A DNA stretch of 64,000 nucleotides, from assembly GCA_029012365.1 (NCBI GenBank), contig JAQXLY010000055.1:1-64000 (forward strand). Reading direction: 5' to 3'. The notes under the pieces are model-generated. The model had not been told where the DNA came from. It made no database searches and was given only the letters and a program-made list of their open reading frames with translations. A program made the translations under genes and the position numbers. The DNA comes from Lachnospiraceae bacterium. GTDB lineage: Bacteria > Bacillota > Clostridia > Lachnospirales > Lachnospiraceae. Positions 17,229 through 25,740 of the stretch are shown here, in pieces. Positions within the stretch are counted from its first letter, which is position 1. Every line of letters begins with the position of its first letter.

Positions 17229-17972
17229 CTACTTTGTCACCTTTGCCTCAAAATGTTCCGTCACGGTATCCACCGGACCGTCTTCTATCAGACGTCCGTT
17301 ATCAAGCCAGATTGCCCGTGTACAGAGGGAACGTATCTGTTGCAGATTATGAGATACAAACAACACGGTTGTTCCCTTTTCAAACATTTCCTTTACACGG
17401 TTTTCACTTTTTTTCCGGAACTTTACATCTCCCACCGACAATACCTCATCCAGAATCAGAATATCAGGCTCTACCAGAGTCGCGATTGAAAACCCAAGTC
17501 GTGCCCTCATACCCGACGAATAGTTTTTCAAGGGTACATGAATAAAGTCACCCAGCTCCGAAAACGCAACAATCTCATCATACCTTTCCTTTAGAAAGGA
17601 TTTTTGATATCCTAACATTGCTCCGTACAAAAAAATATTTTCCGCGCCGGTATACTGCGGGTCAAACCCCGCACCCAGCTCCAACAGCGGGACAAGCACG
17701 CCGGAGCGTGTCACCGTTCCTTCCGTTGCCTTTAAAACACCTGCAATCACCTTCAGCATGGTACTTTTCCCCGCACCGTTTAAACCGAGAATTGCTACGC
17801 GTTCTCCTCTCTTTACATCAAAAGAAACCTCTTTCAGTGCCCAAAACTCCTTATAACGCATCTGATGCTTTAAAAGTCTGATGACATATTCTTTTAAATT
17901 ATCCACCTTTTGTTCACTGAGGTGGAACTTTACACCCAAATCACGCACTGAGACTGCATTTCGTTCTTCCAT
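17229..17972 (-). CDS. Polysaccharide/teichoic-acid ABC exporter, ATPase (TagH/Wzt-like)
   Basis: A 247-residue ABC ATPase with Walker A LGLNGAGKST, signature YSSGMRARLGFSI, Walker B DILILDEVLSVGD and switch His in VLFVSHNL. The region before Walker A (LKEYVIRLLKHQMRYKEFWALKEVSFDVKRG) and the LGAGFDPQYTGAENIFLYGAMLG segment are typical of exporters of undecaprenyl-linked polymers (TagH, RfbB, Wzt). No C-terminal substrate-binding domain is present, so it is the short form. It starts 17 nt after the permease gene and is the last gene of the cdaA-cdaR-leuA-exporter unit. With the permease it should move a finished glycan across the membrane. Confidence 0.9.
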   Translation of the reverse strand: MEERNAVSVRDLGVKFHLSEQKVDNLKEYVIRLLKHQMRYKEFWALKEVSFDVKRGERVAILGLNGAGKSTMLKVIAGVLKATEGTVTRSGVLVPLLELGAGFDPQYTGAENIFLYGAMLGYQKSFLKERYDEIVAFSELGDFIHVPLKNYSSGMRARLGFSIATLVEPDILILDEVLSVGDVKFRKKSENRVKEMFEKGTTVLFVSHNLQQIRSLCTRAIWLDNGRLIEDGPVDTVTEHFEAKVTK

Positions 17973-17989
17973 TCTTTATCTCTCCGAAG

Positions 17990-18763
17990 TTACAGATACA
18001 AAATAAACTTGTCCTGCTTTTTATAAAATACAACAATTCCGATTAACATTGCTGCCGCACCGAAGCCCGTTGCATACCACATTGCCTGCATATCCGGTGC
18101 ATGACCGAAAACGGCATTTCTGAAATTTACAATTACGGCATATAAAGGATTCAGCTTAAAAATCCACGCATTCCCTTCATTCATCACAGCATCTGCCTGA
18201 TAGAAAATTGCACTGGCATACATAATCAGCATAAGTGCAACGCCCCAAAGATACTCGATATCCCTGAAAAAAACTGCCATGGTTGCTAAAATCAGACCGG
18301 TTCCCGCAGTGAGCAGAAGAATCTGCAAAAGCGGTATCACAATCCAGAAAAGCTGTACGGTCGGATATACCCCGCGTGCTATCGCAACGATGGCAAGCAC
18401 AACCATGGATATCAGGAAAATAATATAACCCGAAAGTACCGAAGCAAAAGGATACATATACTTCGGTACATATACCTTTTTAATCATCCCTGCATTGGCA
18501 CGTACAGATTTCAGGGCTGCTTTTGTACCGTTTGCAAAAAAAGAATACAAAAGACGTCCGGTCAATATATAGACCGGAAAGTCTTTTGTGCCCTTTCCTA
18601 ATAATTCCGAAAAAACCAGTGTCAGGACTATCATGGTCAGGAGTGGCTCTAACAATGTCCATATTACTCCGAGATATGAGTTGCGGTATTTCAGCTTAAT
18701 ATCCTTTTTTACAAGCTCACCGAGTAAATTACGGTATTTACCAAAGGTCTTTATTACTGACAT
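17990..18763 (-). CDS. Polysaccharide/teichoic-acid ABC exporter, permease (TagG/Wzm-like)
   Basis: A 257-residue ABC-2 type permease with six hydrophobic segments. The N-terminal interfacial region KKDIKLKYRNSYLGVIWTLLEP is characteristic of TagG/Wzm/RfbA-type polymer exporters, as is the middle segment AVFFRDIEYLWGV. It pairs with the ATPase just downstream. Its Shine-Dalgarno AGGAG overlaps the stop codon of leuA (TAGGAG), so it is very likely translated from the same message. The exported polymer is unknown. Confidence 0.9.
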   Translation of the reverse strand: MSVIKTFGKYRNLLGELVKKDIKLKYRNSYLGVIWTLLEPLLTMIVLTLVFSELLGKGTKDFPVYILTGRLLYSFFANGTKAALKSVRANAGMIKKVYVPKYMYPFASVLSGYIIFLISMVVLAIVAIARGVYPTVQLFWIVIPLLQILLLTAGTGLILATMAVFFRDIEYLWGVALMLIMYASAIFYQADAVMNEGNAWIFKLNPLYAVIVNFRNAVFGHAPDMQAMWYATGFGAAAMLIGIVVFYKKQDKFILYL

Positions 18764-18772
18764 TCAGGTCTC

Positions 18773-20449
18773 CTATCTTTTCGTTACCAACAGACGATTC
18801 ATTGCACTAAACGCAGCACGAATAGACGCACGGGTGATGTTGGAGCTTACACCGACACCGAATGTCGTTCTGCCGCTTTCCGCATCAAGCATATGAATAT
18901 ATGCCGCTGCCTGTGCATTTGAGCCGAGGCTTAATGCGTGCTCGTTATAGTCAAGCACCTTGAGCTCCATACCGATTTCCCTGCGAATGCCTGTAAGCAC
19001 AGCATCTATCGGTCCGTTACCGGTTGCGGAGAAGCTCCTCTCAACTCCGTTGACCGTATAAGTAACTACTACATTGGTTGTAGTTGTATTATCATCCACA
19101 TGAATTTCTTCCATGGAAAGCTTGCGGAAATGGTACGGCTCCTTTTTCTCCAGATATTCTCTGCGGAACTCTTCCATAATCTGCTCAGGTGAAACCTCAC
19201 CCTGCTTTTCGGAAATCTTCTGTATTGTATCCGCAAACTCCTTGTGCATTGCCTTCGGAAGCTTAAAGCCGAAATAAGTATCCATAACAAAGGCAACGCC
19301 GCCCTTACCGGACTGACTATTGATGCGCACAAGCGGCTCATAGCGTCTTCCCACATCCGCCGGGTCAATCGGAAGATACGGAACCTCCCAGTAACCGTCA
19401 TTCCGCTCATTCATAGCCTGGATACCTTTATTAATCGCATCCTGATGAGAACCGGAAAATGCCGTAAATACCAGCTTACCGGCATACGGATGACGTTCAT
19501 GAATCGGTAGCTTGCAAAGACGCTCATATACCTCCATAATCTCATTCACATTTTCAATGTTAAGCTCCGGATTGATTCCGTGGGAAAACATATTGTATGC
19601 AATATTTAAAATATCTACATTACCGGTACGCTCACCGTTACCGAACAAGGTTCCTTCCACGCGGTCTGCACCGGCAAGCAATGCAAGTTCAGCGGAAGCA
19701 ACGCCGGTTCCCCGGTCATTATGCGGATGCACACTTAAAATAATGCTGTCGCGGTTTTTAAAATGGGTATGCATCCATTCAATCTGATCCGCATATACAT
19801 TCGGAGTATTCATTTCCACCGTAGACGGAAGATTAAAAATCATCGGGTTCTCCGGTGTCGGCTCCCAGATATCCTGAACGGCCGTACATACCTCTAATGC
19901 ATAGTCAAGCTCCGTACCGGTAAAGCTCTCCGGAGAATATTCCAATATAATTTTGCCCGGAAAATCCTTTGTATATTCCTTAACTAACTTTGTACCGTCA
20001 ATCGCAATCTGCTTAATCTGTTCCCTGTCCATATGAAACACGGCTTCACGCTGCAGGGTGGAGGTGGAATTATAGATATGTACAATGGCGCGCGGAATAC
20101 CCTGAAGTGCTTCAAAGGTACGCTTTAACAGATGCTCACGGCACTGCACAAGTACCTGTACGGTAACGTCCTCAGGAATCAGCTTCCGGTCTACCAGAGT
20201 ACGCAGAAAATCAAATTCCAGCTGGGATGCGGACGGAAATCCCACCTCAATCTCCTTAAATCCGAGCTTCACCAGCAAATTAAAAAATTCTACCTTTTCC
20301 TCTACAACCATCGGCTCAATCAATGCCTGATTACCGTCGCGCAAATCAACACTACACCACACCGGTGCCTTTTCAATCTCCTTATCCGGCCATGTGCGCT
20401 CAGGATAATTTACTACAGGTACTCTTTTATATCTCTTATAATTCAACAT
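18773..20449 (-). CDS. leuA: 2-isopropylmalate synthase
   Basis: A 558-residue enzyme of the long (type 2) LeuA form. It condenses 2-oxoisovalerate with acetyl-CoA, the committed step of leucine synthesis. The TIM barrel starts at about residue 27 with WCSVDLRDGNQAL (metal Asp, catalytic Arg) and includes SVHPHNDRGTGVASAE (metal His pair) and EGTLFGNGERTGNVD. The C-terminal ~130 residues are the LeuA allosteric dimer domain (YTVNGVERSFSATGNGPIDA and DAESGRTTFGVG), which usually gives leucine feedback. The upstream gap to cdaR is only about 50 nt, too short for a T-box leader, so leucine control by T-box is not seen here. No other leu gene is adjacent. It sits oddly between cdaR and a glycan exporter. 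Confidence 0.96.
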   Translation of the reverse strand: MLNYKRYKRVPVVNYPERTWPDKEIEKAPVWCSVDLRDGNQALIEPMVVEEKVEFFNLLVKLGFKEIEVGFPSASQLEFDFLRTLVDRKLIPEDVTVQVLVQCREHLLKRTFEALQGIPRAIVHIYNSTSTLQREAVFHMDREQIKQIAIDGTKLVKEYTKDFPGKIILEYSPESFTGTELDYALEVCTAVQDIWEPTPENPMIFNLPSTVEMNTPNVYADQIEWMHTHFKNRDSIILSVHPHNDRGTGVASAELALLAGADRVEGTLFGNGERTGNVDILNIAYNMFSHGINPELNIENVNEIMEVYERLCKLPIHERHPYAGKLVFTAFSGSHQDAINKGIQAMNERNDGYWEVPYLPIDPADVGRRYEPLVRINSQSGKGGVAFVMDTYFGFKLPKAMHKEFADTIQKISEKQGEVSPEQIMEEFRREYLEKKEPYHFRKLSMEEIHVDDNTTTTNVVVTYTVNGVERSFSATGNGPIDAVLTGIRREIGMELKVLDYNEHALSLGSNAQAAAYIHMLDAESGRTTFGVGVSSNITRASIRAAFSAMNRLLVTKR

Positions 20450-20500
20450 TTTTCTTCCTCTTTTCTTTATTCTATTTCCACCGTTATGCAGCTTCCGTGT

Positions 20501-21739
20501 TTATCTTTTATACACAACCAGTTCCACTTCCTTCGCCTCATCCCATAGGACCTTTGAAGGAAGATTCATCTGTAGCGGAAGCGAATATGTACCCTCTGTA
20601 CATCCTTCCAGATCTACATAAGGGTTTAGGTAATCCACGGTAATTAACGGTGCTCTTACAGCTCTGCATTTCAATGTCACCGAAATGTCCGATGAATGTA
20701 CATGCTTAGCTGTAAGCCAATCCGGCAGATTCTTAAACTCAATCTCCGACACCGGTATTTCTATCTCCCGTTCGATATACGGGGTTACAGTCACCGTTAC
20801 CGCTACCATCTGGGTATTTACAACCCGCAGGCTTGCCAGAGCATCATCCAGTTCTGCGCTTACCTGTATATTTTTTTCAATGATGCCTGTCTGTCCTGTA
20901 ACATCAACCTCAAGCCTTAAAGAGTTCCCTAACTTCTCCAGGTCCTCCTTCTTTCCTGCCACGCATATCGTCTCAGGCTGGAATGCAATGTTTTCCGGCA
21001 GAATCTCATAGCCCTCCGGAACTTCACCTACAGTCTCTACCACTATCTTCATTTCCTTGGAGGCAAGAATCGGAACATTTACCGTTACCGCCTCCGATTC
21101 TGCCTGCATCGTCAGCTTCGACGGTGAAATCTCATCTCCGTTCATGTCGTATACAGTCGGAACGGCTGTCGTTGTAAAATCCACACTCCTGCCGCTCACG
21201 TCTACGACCAGAACCACTTCATTTATCTTGTCAAGCACCGTTTTCGCTCCGGATATCTGAATGATATTCGGACTCGGAAGCGCATCACCTACATAATATC
21301 CGGGTGTCGTCTCCCCTACGGTGTCCACTTTAAAGCTGAATCTTTTCGTGACATAGTCATCAAACAGCAGCTTCATAACATTCTCTGCGTTATTTAGGAC
21401 AGTTACTCCCGGATACGACGGAACCGTCACGCGGATTAATACCGTATCCATAAAGGATACCTCCGCCAAATCCGCCGTTGCGTAAAAATCCTTTTCCGTC
21501 AGCTGTTCTAACTCAGAACGTCTGCCTTCCACCACAACATCCACGGTATCTCCTTCAATGACCTCAAGAACCTTTTCCCGTTCAATCACCTGTTCCTCAT
21601 TTAATACCTGAACCGGAATATTCTTAAATTTTCTGCTCTCAACCGGATCCTGCGAGTTTACGATAACAATCCAGAAAACAATAGCAATTCCAATGGAGAG
21701 CAGCTTCATTCCGATATTATTTGTCAGCTTTTTTTTCAC
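20501..21739 (-). CDS. cdaR: CdaR, YbbR-domain regulator of diadenylate cyclase
   Basis: A 412-residue single-pass protein with an N-terminal helix (LLSIGIAIVFWIVIVNSQDPV) followed by about four extracytoplasmic YbbR domains. Each carries recurring phrases such as VDVVVEGRRSELEQL, IQISGAKTVLDKI, ICVAGKKEDLEKL and VSVTLKCRAVRA. In Firmicutes CdaR binds and modulates CdaA. The GTG start at 21739 is preceded by GGGAGGAG, and its GTGA overlaps the TGA stop of cdaA, a 4-nt coupling typical of this pair. A longer reading from an in-frame ATG 24 nt upstream is less likely. glmM, often the third gene, is not next; leuA is. Confidence 0.93.
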   Translation of the reverse strand: MKKKLTNNIGMKLLSIGIAIVFWIVIVNSQDPVESRKFKNIPVQVLNEEQVIEREKVLEVIEGDTVDVVVEGRRSELEQLTEKDFYATADLAEVSFMDTVLIRVTVPSYPGVTVLNNAENVMKLLFDDYVTKRFSFKVDTVGETTPGYYVGDALPSPNIIQISGAKTVLDKINEVVLVVDVSGRSVDFTTTAVPTVYDMNGDEISPSKLTMQAESEAVTVNVPILASKEMKIVVETVGEVPEGYEILPENIAFQPETICVAGKKEDLEKLGNSLRLEVDVTGQTGIIEKNIQVSAELDDALASLRVVNTQMVAVTVTVTPYIEREIEIPVSEIEFKNLPDWLTAKHVHSSDISVTLKCRAVRAPLITVDYLNPYVDLEGCTEGTYSLPLQMNLPSKVLWDEAKEVELVVYKR

Positions 21740-22611
21740 TTCCGCTCTCCTCCCTTCTTCCATAGCGGCTTCTTCTTTGCCGTGGAGGCTTTGGATTTAT
21801 CCTTTTGGATTTCCTGCAGCTTCATGCGAAGATAATCCCCGTCGATATTACTGATTAATGTACCGTTACGTGCCAGTGAAACCTTTCCGGTCTGCTCCGA
21901 TACAATAATCGTAAAACTGTCCGTCACTTCACTGATTCCCACACCGGCGCGGTGTCTTGTCCCCAGTTCCTTGCTCAACCGCATATTTTTGGATACCGGC
22001 AAATAACAGGTAGCAGCCACAATCCGGTTGCCGCGGATGATAACCGCACCGTCATGCAGCGGCGTATTATGTTCAAAAATATTCACCAGAAGCTGATTAC
22101 TGATTACCGCGTCAATCGCTATACCGGTCTCTTCATACTCACCAAGCGGCACTTCCTGTTCAAGCACAATCAATGCTCCGGTTTTATGCCTTGCCAGCAG
22201 AAACGTTCCTTTTACCAGTTCCTCAACGGTCCGTTCCGAAAAACGCTCCTCCTTTTCCTTTCCTTCCGAAAAAAGGCGGAGAGAAGATGTAAAGCTCTGC
22301 TGTCCGAGCTGTTCCAGAGCCCTTCTGATTTCCGGCTGAAACACAATAATGATTGCTGTAATTCCGACACCGATTGTATTATAAAAAATCCATAGAATTA
22401 CATCCATCTTCATAATGGAAGCAATCAGCCAGCACACAAGCAAAAGCATGAGCCCCTTCACCGGCATCCATGCTCTTGTCGTTCTGACCCATTTTACTAC
22501 ATGATACACTATGAATGCAATAATAATGATTTCCAGCACATCTGTCGGATGTATTGTGGGAATCCGCATCCATAGTACAAACTTTGATAACAACTCCTTT
22601 AGGCTCTCCAT
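21736..22611 (-). CDS. cdaA: CdaA, membrane diadenylate cyclase (c-di-AMP synthase)
   Basis: A 291-residue enzyme making c-di-AMP from two ATP. Three transmembrane helices occupy about residues 22-95, then a short linker. The DAC domain has the DGA motif (LHDGAVII, near 187-189) and RHR motif (GTRHRAGVGISE, near 219-221), plus PEIRRALEQLG at the entrance. All diagnostic residues are present. The C-terminal ~25 residues are Lys-rich. It is coupled to cdaR through GTGA and starts 2 nt after the upstream membrane-protein gene. c-di-AMP controls K+ and osmolyte transport and wall homeostasis in Firmicutes. Confidence 0.96.
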   Translation of the reverse strand: MESLKELLSKFVLWMRIPTIHPTDVLEIIIIAFIVYHVVKWVRTTRAWMPVKGLMLLLVCWLIASIMKMDVILWIFYNTIGVGITAIIIVFQPEIRRALEQLGQQSFTSSLRLFSEGKEKEERFSERTVEELVKGTFLLARHKTGALIVLEQEVPLGEYEETGIAIDAVISNQLLVNIFEHNTPLHDGAVIIRGNRIVAATCYLPVSKNMRLSKELGTRHRAGVGISEVTDSFTIIVSEQTGKVSLARNGTLISNIDGDYLRMKLQEIQKDKSKASTAKKKPLWKKGGERK

Positions 22612-22613
22612 AC

Positions 22614-23630
22614 CTAATCCGCCCCTTGTATATTATTTTCATCATCGGAAAGCATATCGTCCGGTGTTTCCTCCTCGTCATCCTGACTAAATTCCGTCTC
22701 TCTTATCGTACTGAATTTTTTCACGCTACGCTCCGGCATCGTAAGATTCATCTTCGGCACTGCCTTTACATAGTAATAATAATCATCATCCTCAAACTGC
22801 ACACGTTCTACTGCCGTATAATCAAGTGCCAGCCTGAAAAACTGAAACACCAGCGCAATCAGCATGGAACCGACCGTACCGAATACCATGGACGTAATAT
22901 TTAACTCTGTATGAATTACCAAATCCGTAACTAAAAAGCCCAGAATACAAACAATCGCTCCTATCGCAACCGAAATTTCAAACACGTACTCTATGCTTAG
23001 CTTTCTCACCAGATACATGACAATAATCATAACGGAAAATACAGCTATGGTTGCAATCATCTGTTTATCCGCAACCAGCCTGTCAATCACATCAATGTAC
23101 ATTGCCAGTATATCTTCAATCTGCGTAGAGCCTTCAAATTTTGCCGCACTGCTGATTACCACAAACATCCGGTACACCACCACACCGCAGGCCGTAGGAA
23201 TAATTGCCATCGGCGTTGCCACAAGTCCGAGAATTAACGGCACTACATACGGAATTTTCAGCAGAAATAAAATCGGAATCGCAAGAATTACATAGCCGTA
23301 CTTTCCCGAAAAACGCGCAATAAAGCAATACAGGATTACCATAATCAGCGCAACCAGAATCGCAAGTATCGGTGATGCGATATATACATGCGCCAGTGCT
23401 ACCAATGCTGCGAGCAATACCAGAATCACCGGTGGCGTAAACGTTCCGAGTAAAGAAAGCAGAAGCTCTGCCGGCAGGCTCATCAGATGTTTCTCGTACC
23501 CTATGGCATTATTAATGCTGCGGAACACCGCAAAAGCTATAATAAACTTTACAAGCGGTTCGATAATTATCTGGAATTTTTGCAAATACTGCAGAAAACG
23601 CGCCCTCAGCTCAAGTATTGTTACGATCAT
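22614..23630 (-). CDS. Polytopic membrane protein of unknown function upstream of cdaA
   Basis: A 338-residue protein with about eight to nine hydrophobic segments through residue ~285, then an acidic cytoplasmic tail (FEDDDYYYYVKAVPK, QDDEEETPDDML). Segments such as YGYVILAIPILFLLKIPYVVPLILGLVATP and AIIPTACGVVVYRM are rich in Gly/Pro and could line a channel, but I recognise no family. It overlaps the upstream small membrane protein by 20 nt and is followed after 2 nt by cdaA, so the three are surely one transcript. A link to c-di-AMP or envelope physiology is an inference from position only. AGGAGG lies 12 nt before the ATG, a rather long spacing. Confidence 0.75.
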   Translation of the reverse strand: MIVTILELRARFLQYLQKFQIIIEPLVKFIIAFAVFRSINNAIGYEKHLMSLPAELLLSLLGTFTPPVILVLLAALVALAHVYIASPILAILVALIMVILYCFIARFSGKYGYVILAIPILFLLKIPYVVPLILGLVATPMAIIPTACGVVVYRMFVVISSAAKFEGSTQIEDILAMYIDVIDRLVADKQMIATIAVFSVMIIVMYLVRKLSIEYVFEISVAIGAIVCILGFLVTDLVIHTELNITSMVFGTVGSMLIALVFQFFRLALDYTAVERVQFEDDDYYYYVKAVPKMNLTMPERSVKKFSTIRETEFSQDDEEETPDDMLSDDENNIQGAD

Positions 23631-24057
23631 AATAAACAGCTTCCTCCTCTCCTGTCACGGCTTCCCCGTCCTCTTCCCTATAAATACTGCGAAGTCTTCT
23701 CAGCATGCGGAAATATTTTGCCAGCTTCTTTCTGGATGCACGGTACTTTATCATATACCCTATCATTACCAGGGCACAGTATACGACAAGAATAATCACA
23801 TAAATCCCCGCATACCGCATTATCATACCTTTGTAGTCCAATACTACGGCATTCCGGATTAAATACTCCGAATGATAAATCACCAGAATCAATAATATCA
23901 GCATATACCCTAAAGTCAATGCGACAATAGACTTTAATACCTGCAGTCTTACATAATCCGTCCGGAAATACTTGCTAATCCGGATATCCTCCTTACCTTC
24001 CTTCTGCTCATACATGGCAAGGCGCGTCATCAGCCGGACCTTTCGATTATTTAACAT
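23611..24057 (-). CDS. Small two-TM membrane protein of unknown function
   Basis: A 148-residue protein. A basic cytoplasmic N-terminus (RKVRLMTRLAMYEQKEGKEDIRISKYF) precedes two transmembrane helices (about 43-62 and 83-104). The cytoplasmic tail has RASRKKLAKYFRMLRRLRSIYRE and an acidic end. I do not recognise the family. GGGAGGG precedes the ATG. It is the first confident gene of the operon leading to cdaA, cdaR, leuA and the exporter, and overlaps the next gene by 20 nt, suggesting a functional pair. Confidence 0.72.
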   Translation of the reverse strand: MLNNRKVRLMTRLAMYEQKEGKEDIRISKYFRTDYVRLQVLKSIVALTLGYMLILLILVIYHSEYLIRNAVVLDYKGMIMRYAGIYVIILVVYCALVMIGYMIKYRASRKKLAKYFRMLRRLRSIYREEDGEAVTGEEEAVYYDRNNT

Positions 24058-24119
24058 GGCACCCTCCCTTGACTTCAGCCTGCACGGGGAACTACTCCCC
24101 CAGCCTGCCTATTTATAAG

Positions 24120-24148
24120 ATTATATCACATCTTTTCCGCTTTTTCGA
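24120..24148 (-). promoter_or_regulatory. Putative promoter of the cdaA-leuA-exporter operon
   Basis: The minus strand has TCGAAA (24143-24148), a 17-nt spacer and a perfect TATAAT (24120-24125), about 60 nt before the first confident gene. The leader then contains a small GGGGA/TCCCC hairpin flanked by two GCAGGCTG copies. Confidence 0.45.
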
Positions 24149-24285
24149 GAACTATTTTCTATTTTTGCCACATTCTTATAAAGTATTCCGTGTCTCCCCT
24201 TTTCCGTAGACATTGTCATTGTGCGAAGCCCAATTCTTCTTTCCCGGGTATCAATCAGACTGTCTTTCCTTGTACTTATCATCAT
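24121..24285 (-). CDS. Possible 54-residue small protein (doubtful)
   Basis: An open frame of 54 codons begins at tandem ATGs about 15 nt after the stop of the REC-REC-HD-GYP gene, with a GAGG 6-7 nt upstream. The product is basic and polar (starting MMISTRKDSLIDTRERR), with no signal or domain. Its 3' end overlaps the -10 box proposed for the next operon, which argues against a conserved gene. Kept only as a low-confidence possibility. Confidence 0.2.
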   Translation of the reverse strand: MMISTRKDSLIDTRERRIGLRTMTMSTEKGRHGILYKNVAKIENSSRKSGKDVI

Positions 24286-24299
24286 AAGTAACCTCGCAA

Positions 24300-25685
24300 T
24301 TATTCCTGTTCCCGAATTACGGCATCCTCTCTTATCATTGCCAGCAGATGATCCGCAATAGCAGGGTCAAACTGTGAGCCTCTTCCCTTCCTTATCTCAC
24401 TCTCTACCTCCGCTCTCGGCATAACATCCCGGTATCTGTTTTTTGAGGTCATGGCATCATATGCATCCGCCACACAGATAATACGAGCCACCTCAGGAAT
24501 GTCCTCTCCTTTCAGCCCATCCGGATATCCATCTCCGTCATATCTTTCATGATGTGATCTTGCGCCCACGGAAATATCCGGAATTTCGGAAATATTTCCA
24601 AGAATTTCCGCACCTATTGTGCAATGCGTTTTCATCAAATCATATTCTGCATAAGTAAGCCTGCTCGGTTTATTTATGATTGAATCCGGTATTCCGATTT
24701 TTCCGATGTCGTGCATCAGGGCAATAAAATATATATCATTCATTTCCTGTGCGCTTTTTCCCATCCTTCTGGCAAGCTCTCTGGAATAGTTGGCAACCCG
24801 TGCCGAATGTCCCTTTGTGTATTTATCCTTAGCATCAATTGCACTCGTAAGTGCAAGCATCACCTGAGTTGAAAGATTGGTTACCTTTCGATTGCTTTCT
24901 CTTAACTCGGCAGTCTTCTTATCAACCTCCTGCTGCAGCGACATCCGGCAATGATGCCACTCAATAACACGGCTTATCCTGCGTATTACAACCTCCGGTG
25001 CGTACGGCTTTGTAATATAGTCCATTGCTCCCGCCTTAAATATTTTTACCTCGGTCTCCCTGTCATTATCCGCTGTCAGCACAAGTACAGGAACATCACA
25101 CACCTTTTCCATAATGCGCATTTTTTCCATCACCTGAAAACCGTCCATTTCAGGCATATGCAAATCAAGAAGTACCAGATCGGGCACATTGTCCCTCAAA
25201 TAAAACAAGGCATCCCTTCCCGAAGACACACATACAAGCTCATACCGCAATCCAAGCATCTTTTTAACCAGTGTGATACTCATATTATCATCATCCACAA
25301 CGAGAATGGTTTCCTTCCCCTCGGTCTGAAGTACGGCTTTAATCCGCTCTAACAGTTCGGTAGGAAAGAACGGCTTTTTTATGAAATCGCGTGCTCCCAG
25401 ACGAATCGCTTCCATAACATTCTCTCTTTCGCCGGAAGCTGTCAGAATCACTACCTTCAAATCAGCAAGCTCTCTTTTCTCCCTGATTCTCTGCAGCACC
25501 TGCATTCCGTTCATCTGCGGCATATCCAAATCAAGAAGTACCAGATCCACTTCCTTATCCCGTAATATGCGAAGTCCATCCGGTCCCGACTCGGCACAAA
25601 TTACCTCATACCCGTCCTTTAAGATATACTTTGCCATCTTCAGATTCAACGGGTCATCATCAATTACCAATATCCTTGTTCTCAT
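24300..25685 (-). CDS. REC-REC-HD-GYP response regulator (c-di-GMP phosphodiesterase)
   Basis: A 461-residue cytoplasmic regulator with two receiver domains. REC1 has its phospho-acceptor near Asp52 and the conserved KKP. REC2 has Asp174 in LLDLHMPEMDG and a TKP. A coiled linker follows, then an HD-GYP domain from about 265 on, with HDIGK at His325-Asp326, HHERYDGDGYP near 379-388, and VADAYDAMTS. All metal-binding and GYP residues are present, so it should degrade c-di-GMP. It is the last gene of the signalling cluster that starts at 35192. The likely phosphodonors are the two hybrid kinases of the cluster, each ending in an Hpt domain. Confidence 0.93.
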   Translation of the reverse strand: MRTRILVIDDDPLNLKMAKYILKDGYEVICAESGPDGLRILRDKEVDLVLLDLDMPQMNGMQVLQRIREKRELADLKVVILTASGERENVMEAIRLGARDFIKKPFFPTELLERIKAVLQTEGKETILVVDDDNMSITLVKKMLGLRYELVCVSSGRDALFYLRDNVPDLVLLDLHMPEMDGFQVMEKMRIMEKVCDVPVLVLTADNDRETEVKIFKAGAMDYITKPYAPEVVIRRISRVIEWHHCRMSLQQEVDKKTAELRESNRKVTNLSTQVMLALTSAIDAKDKYTKGHSARVANYSRELARRMGKSAQEMNDIYFIALMHDIGKIGIPDSIINKPSRLTYAEYDLMKTHCTIGAEILGNISEIPDISVGARSHHERYDGDGYPDGLKGEDIPEVARIICVADAYDAMTSKNRYRDVMPRAEVESEIRKGRGSQFDPAIADHLLAMIREDAVIREQE

Positions 25686-25740
25686 TCTTTACTTCGCTCC
25701 TCCGAATTAACGTAAAACCTTCTCTCAGAACATACACCTT

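Noticed and set aside
20450..20500. Leucine T-box riboswitch before leuA
   Set aside because: Only about 50 nt separate cdaR and leuA; this is too short and holds no T-box motif.
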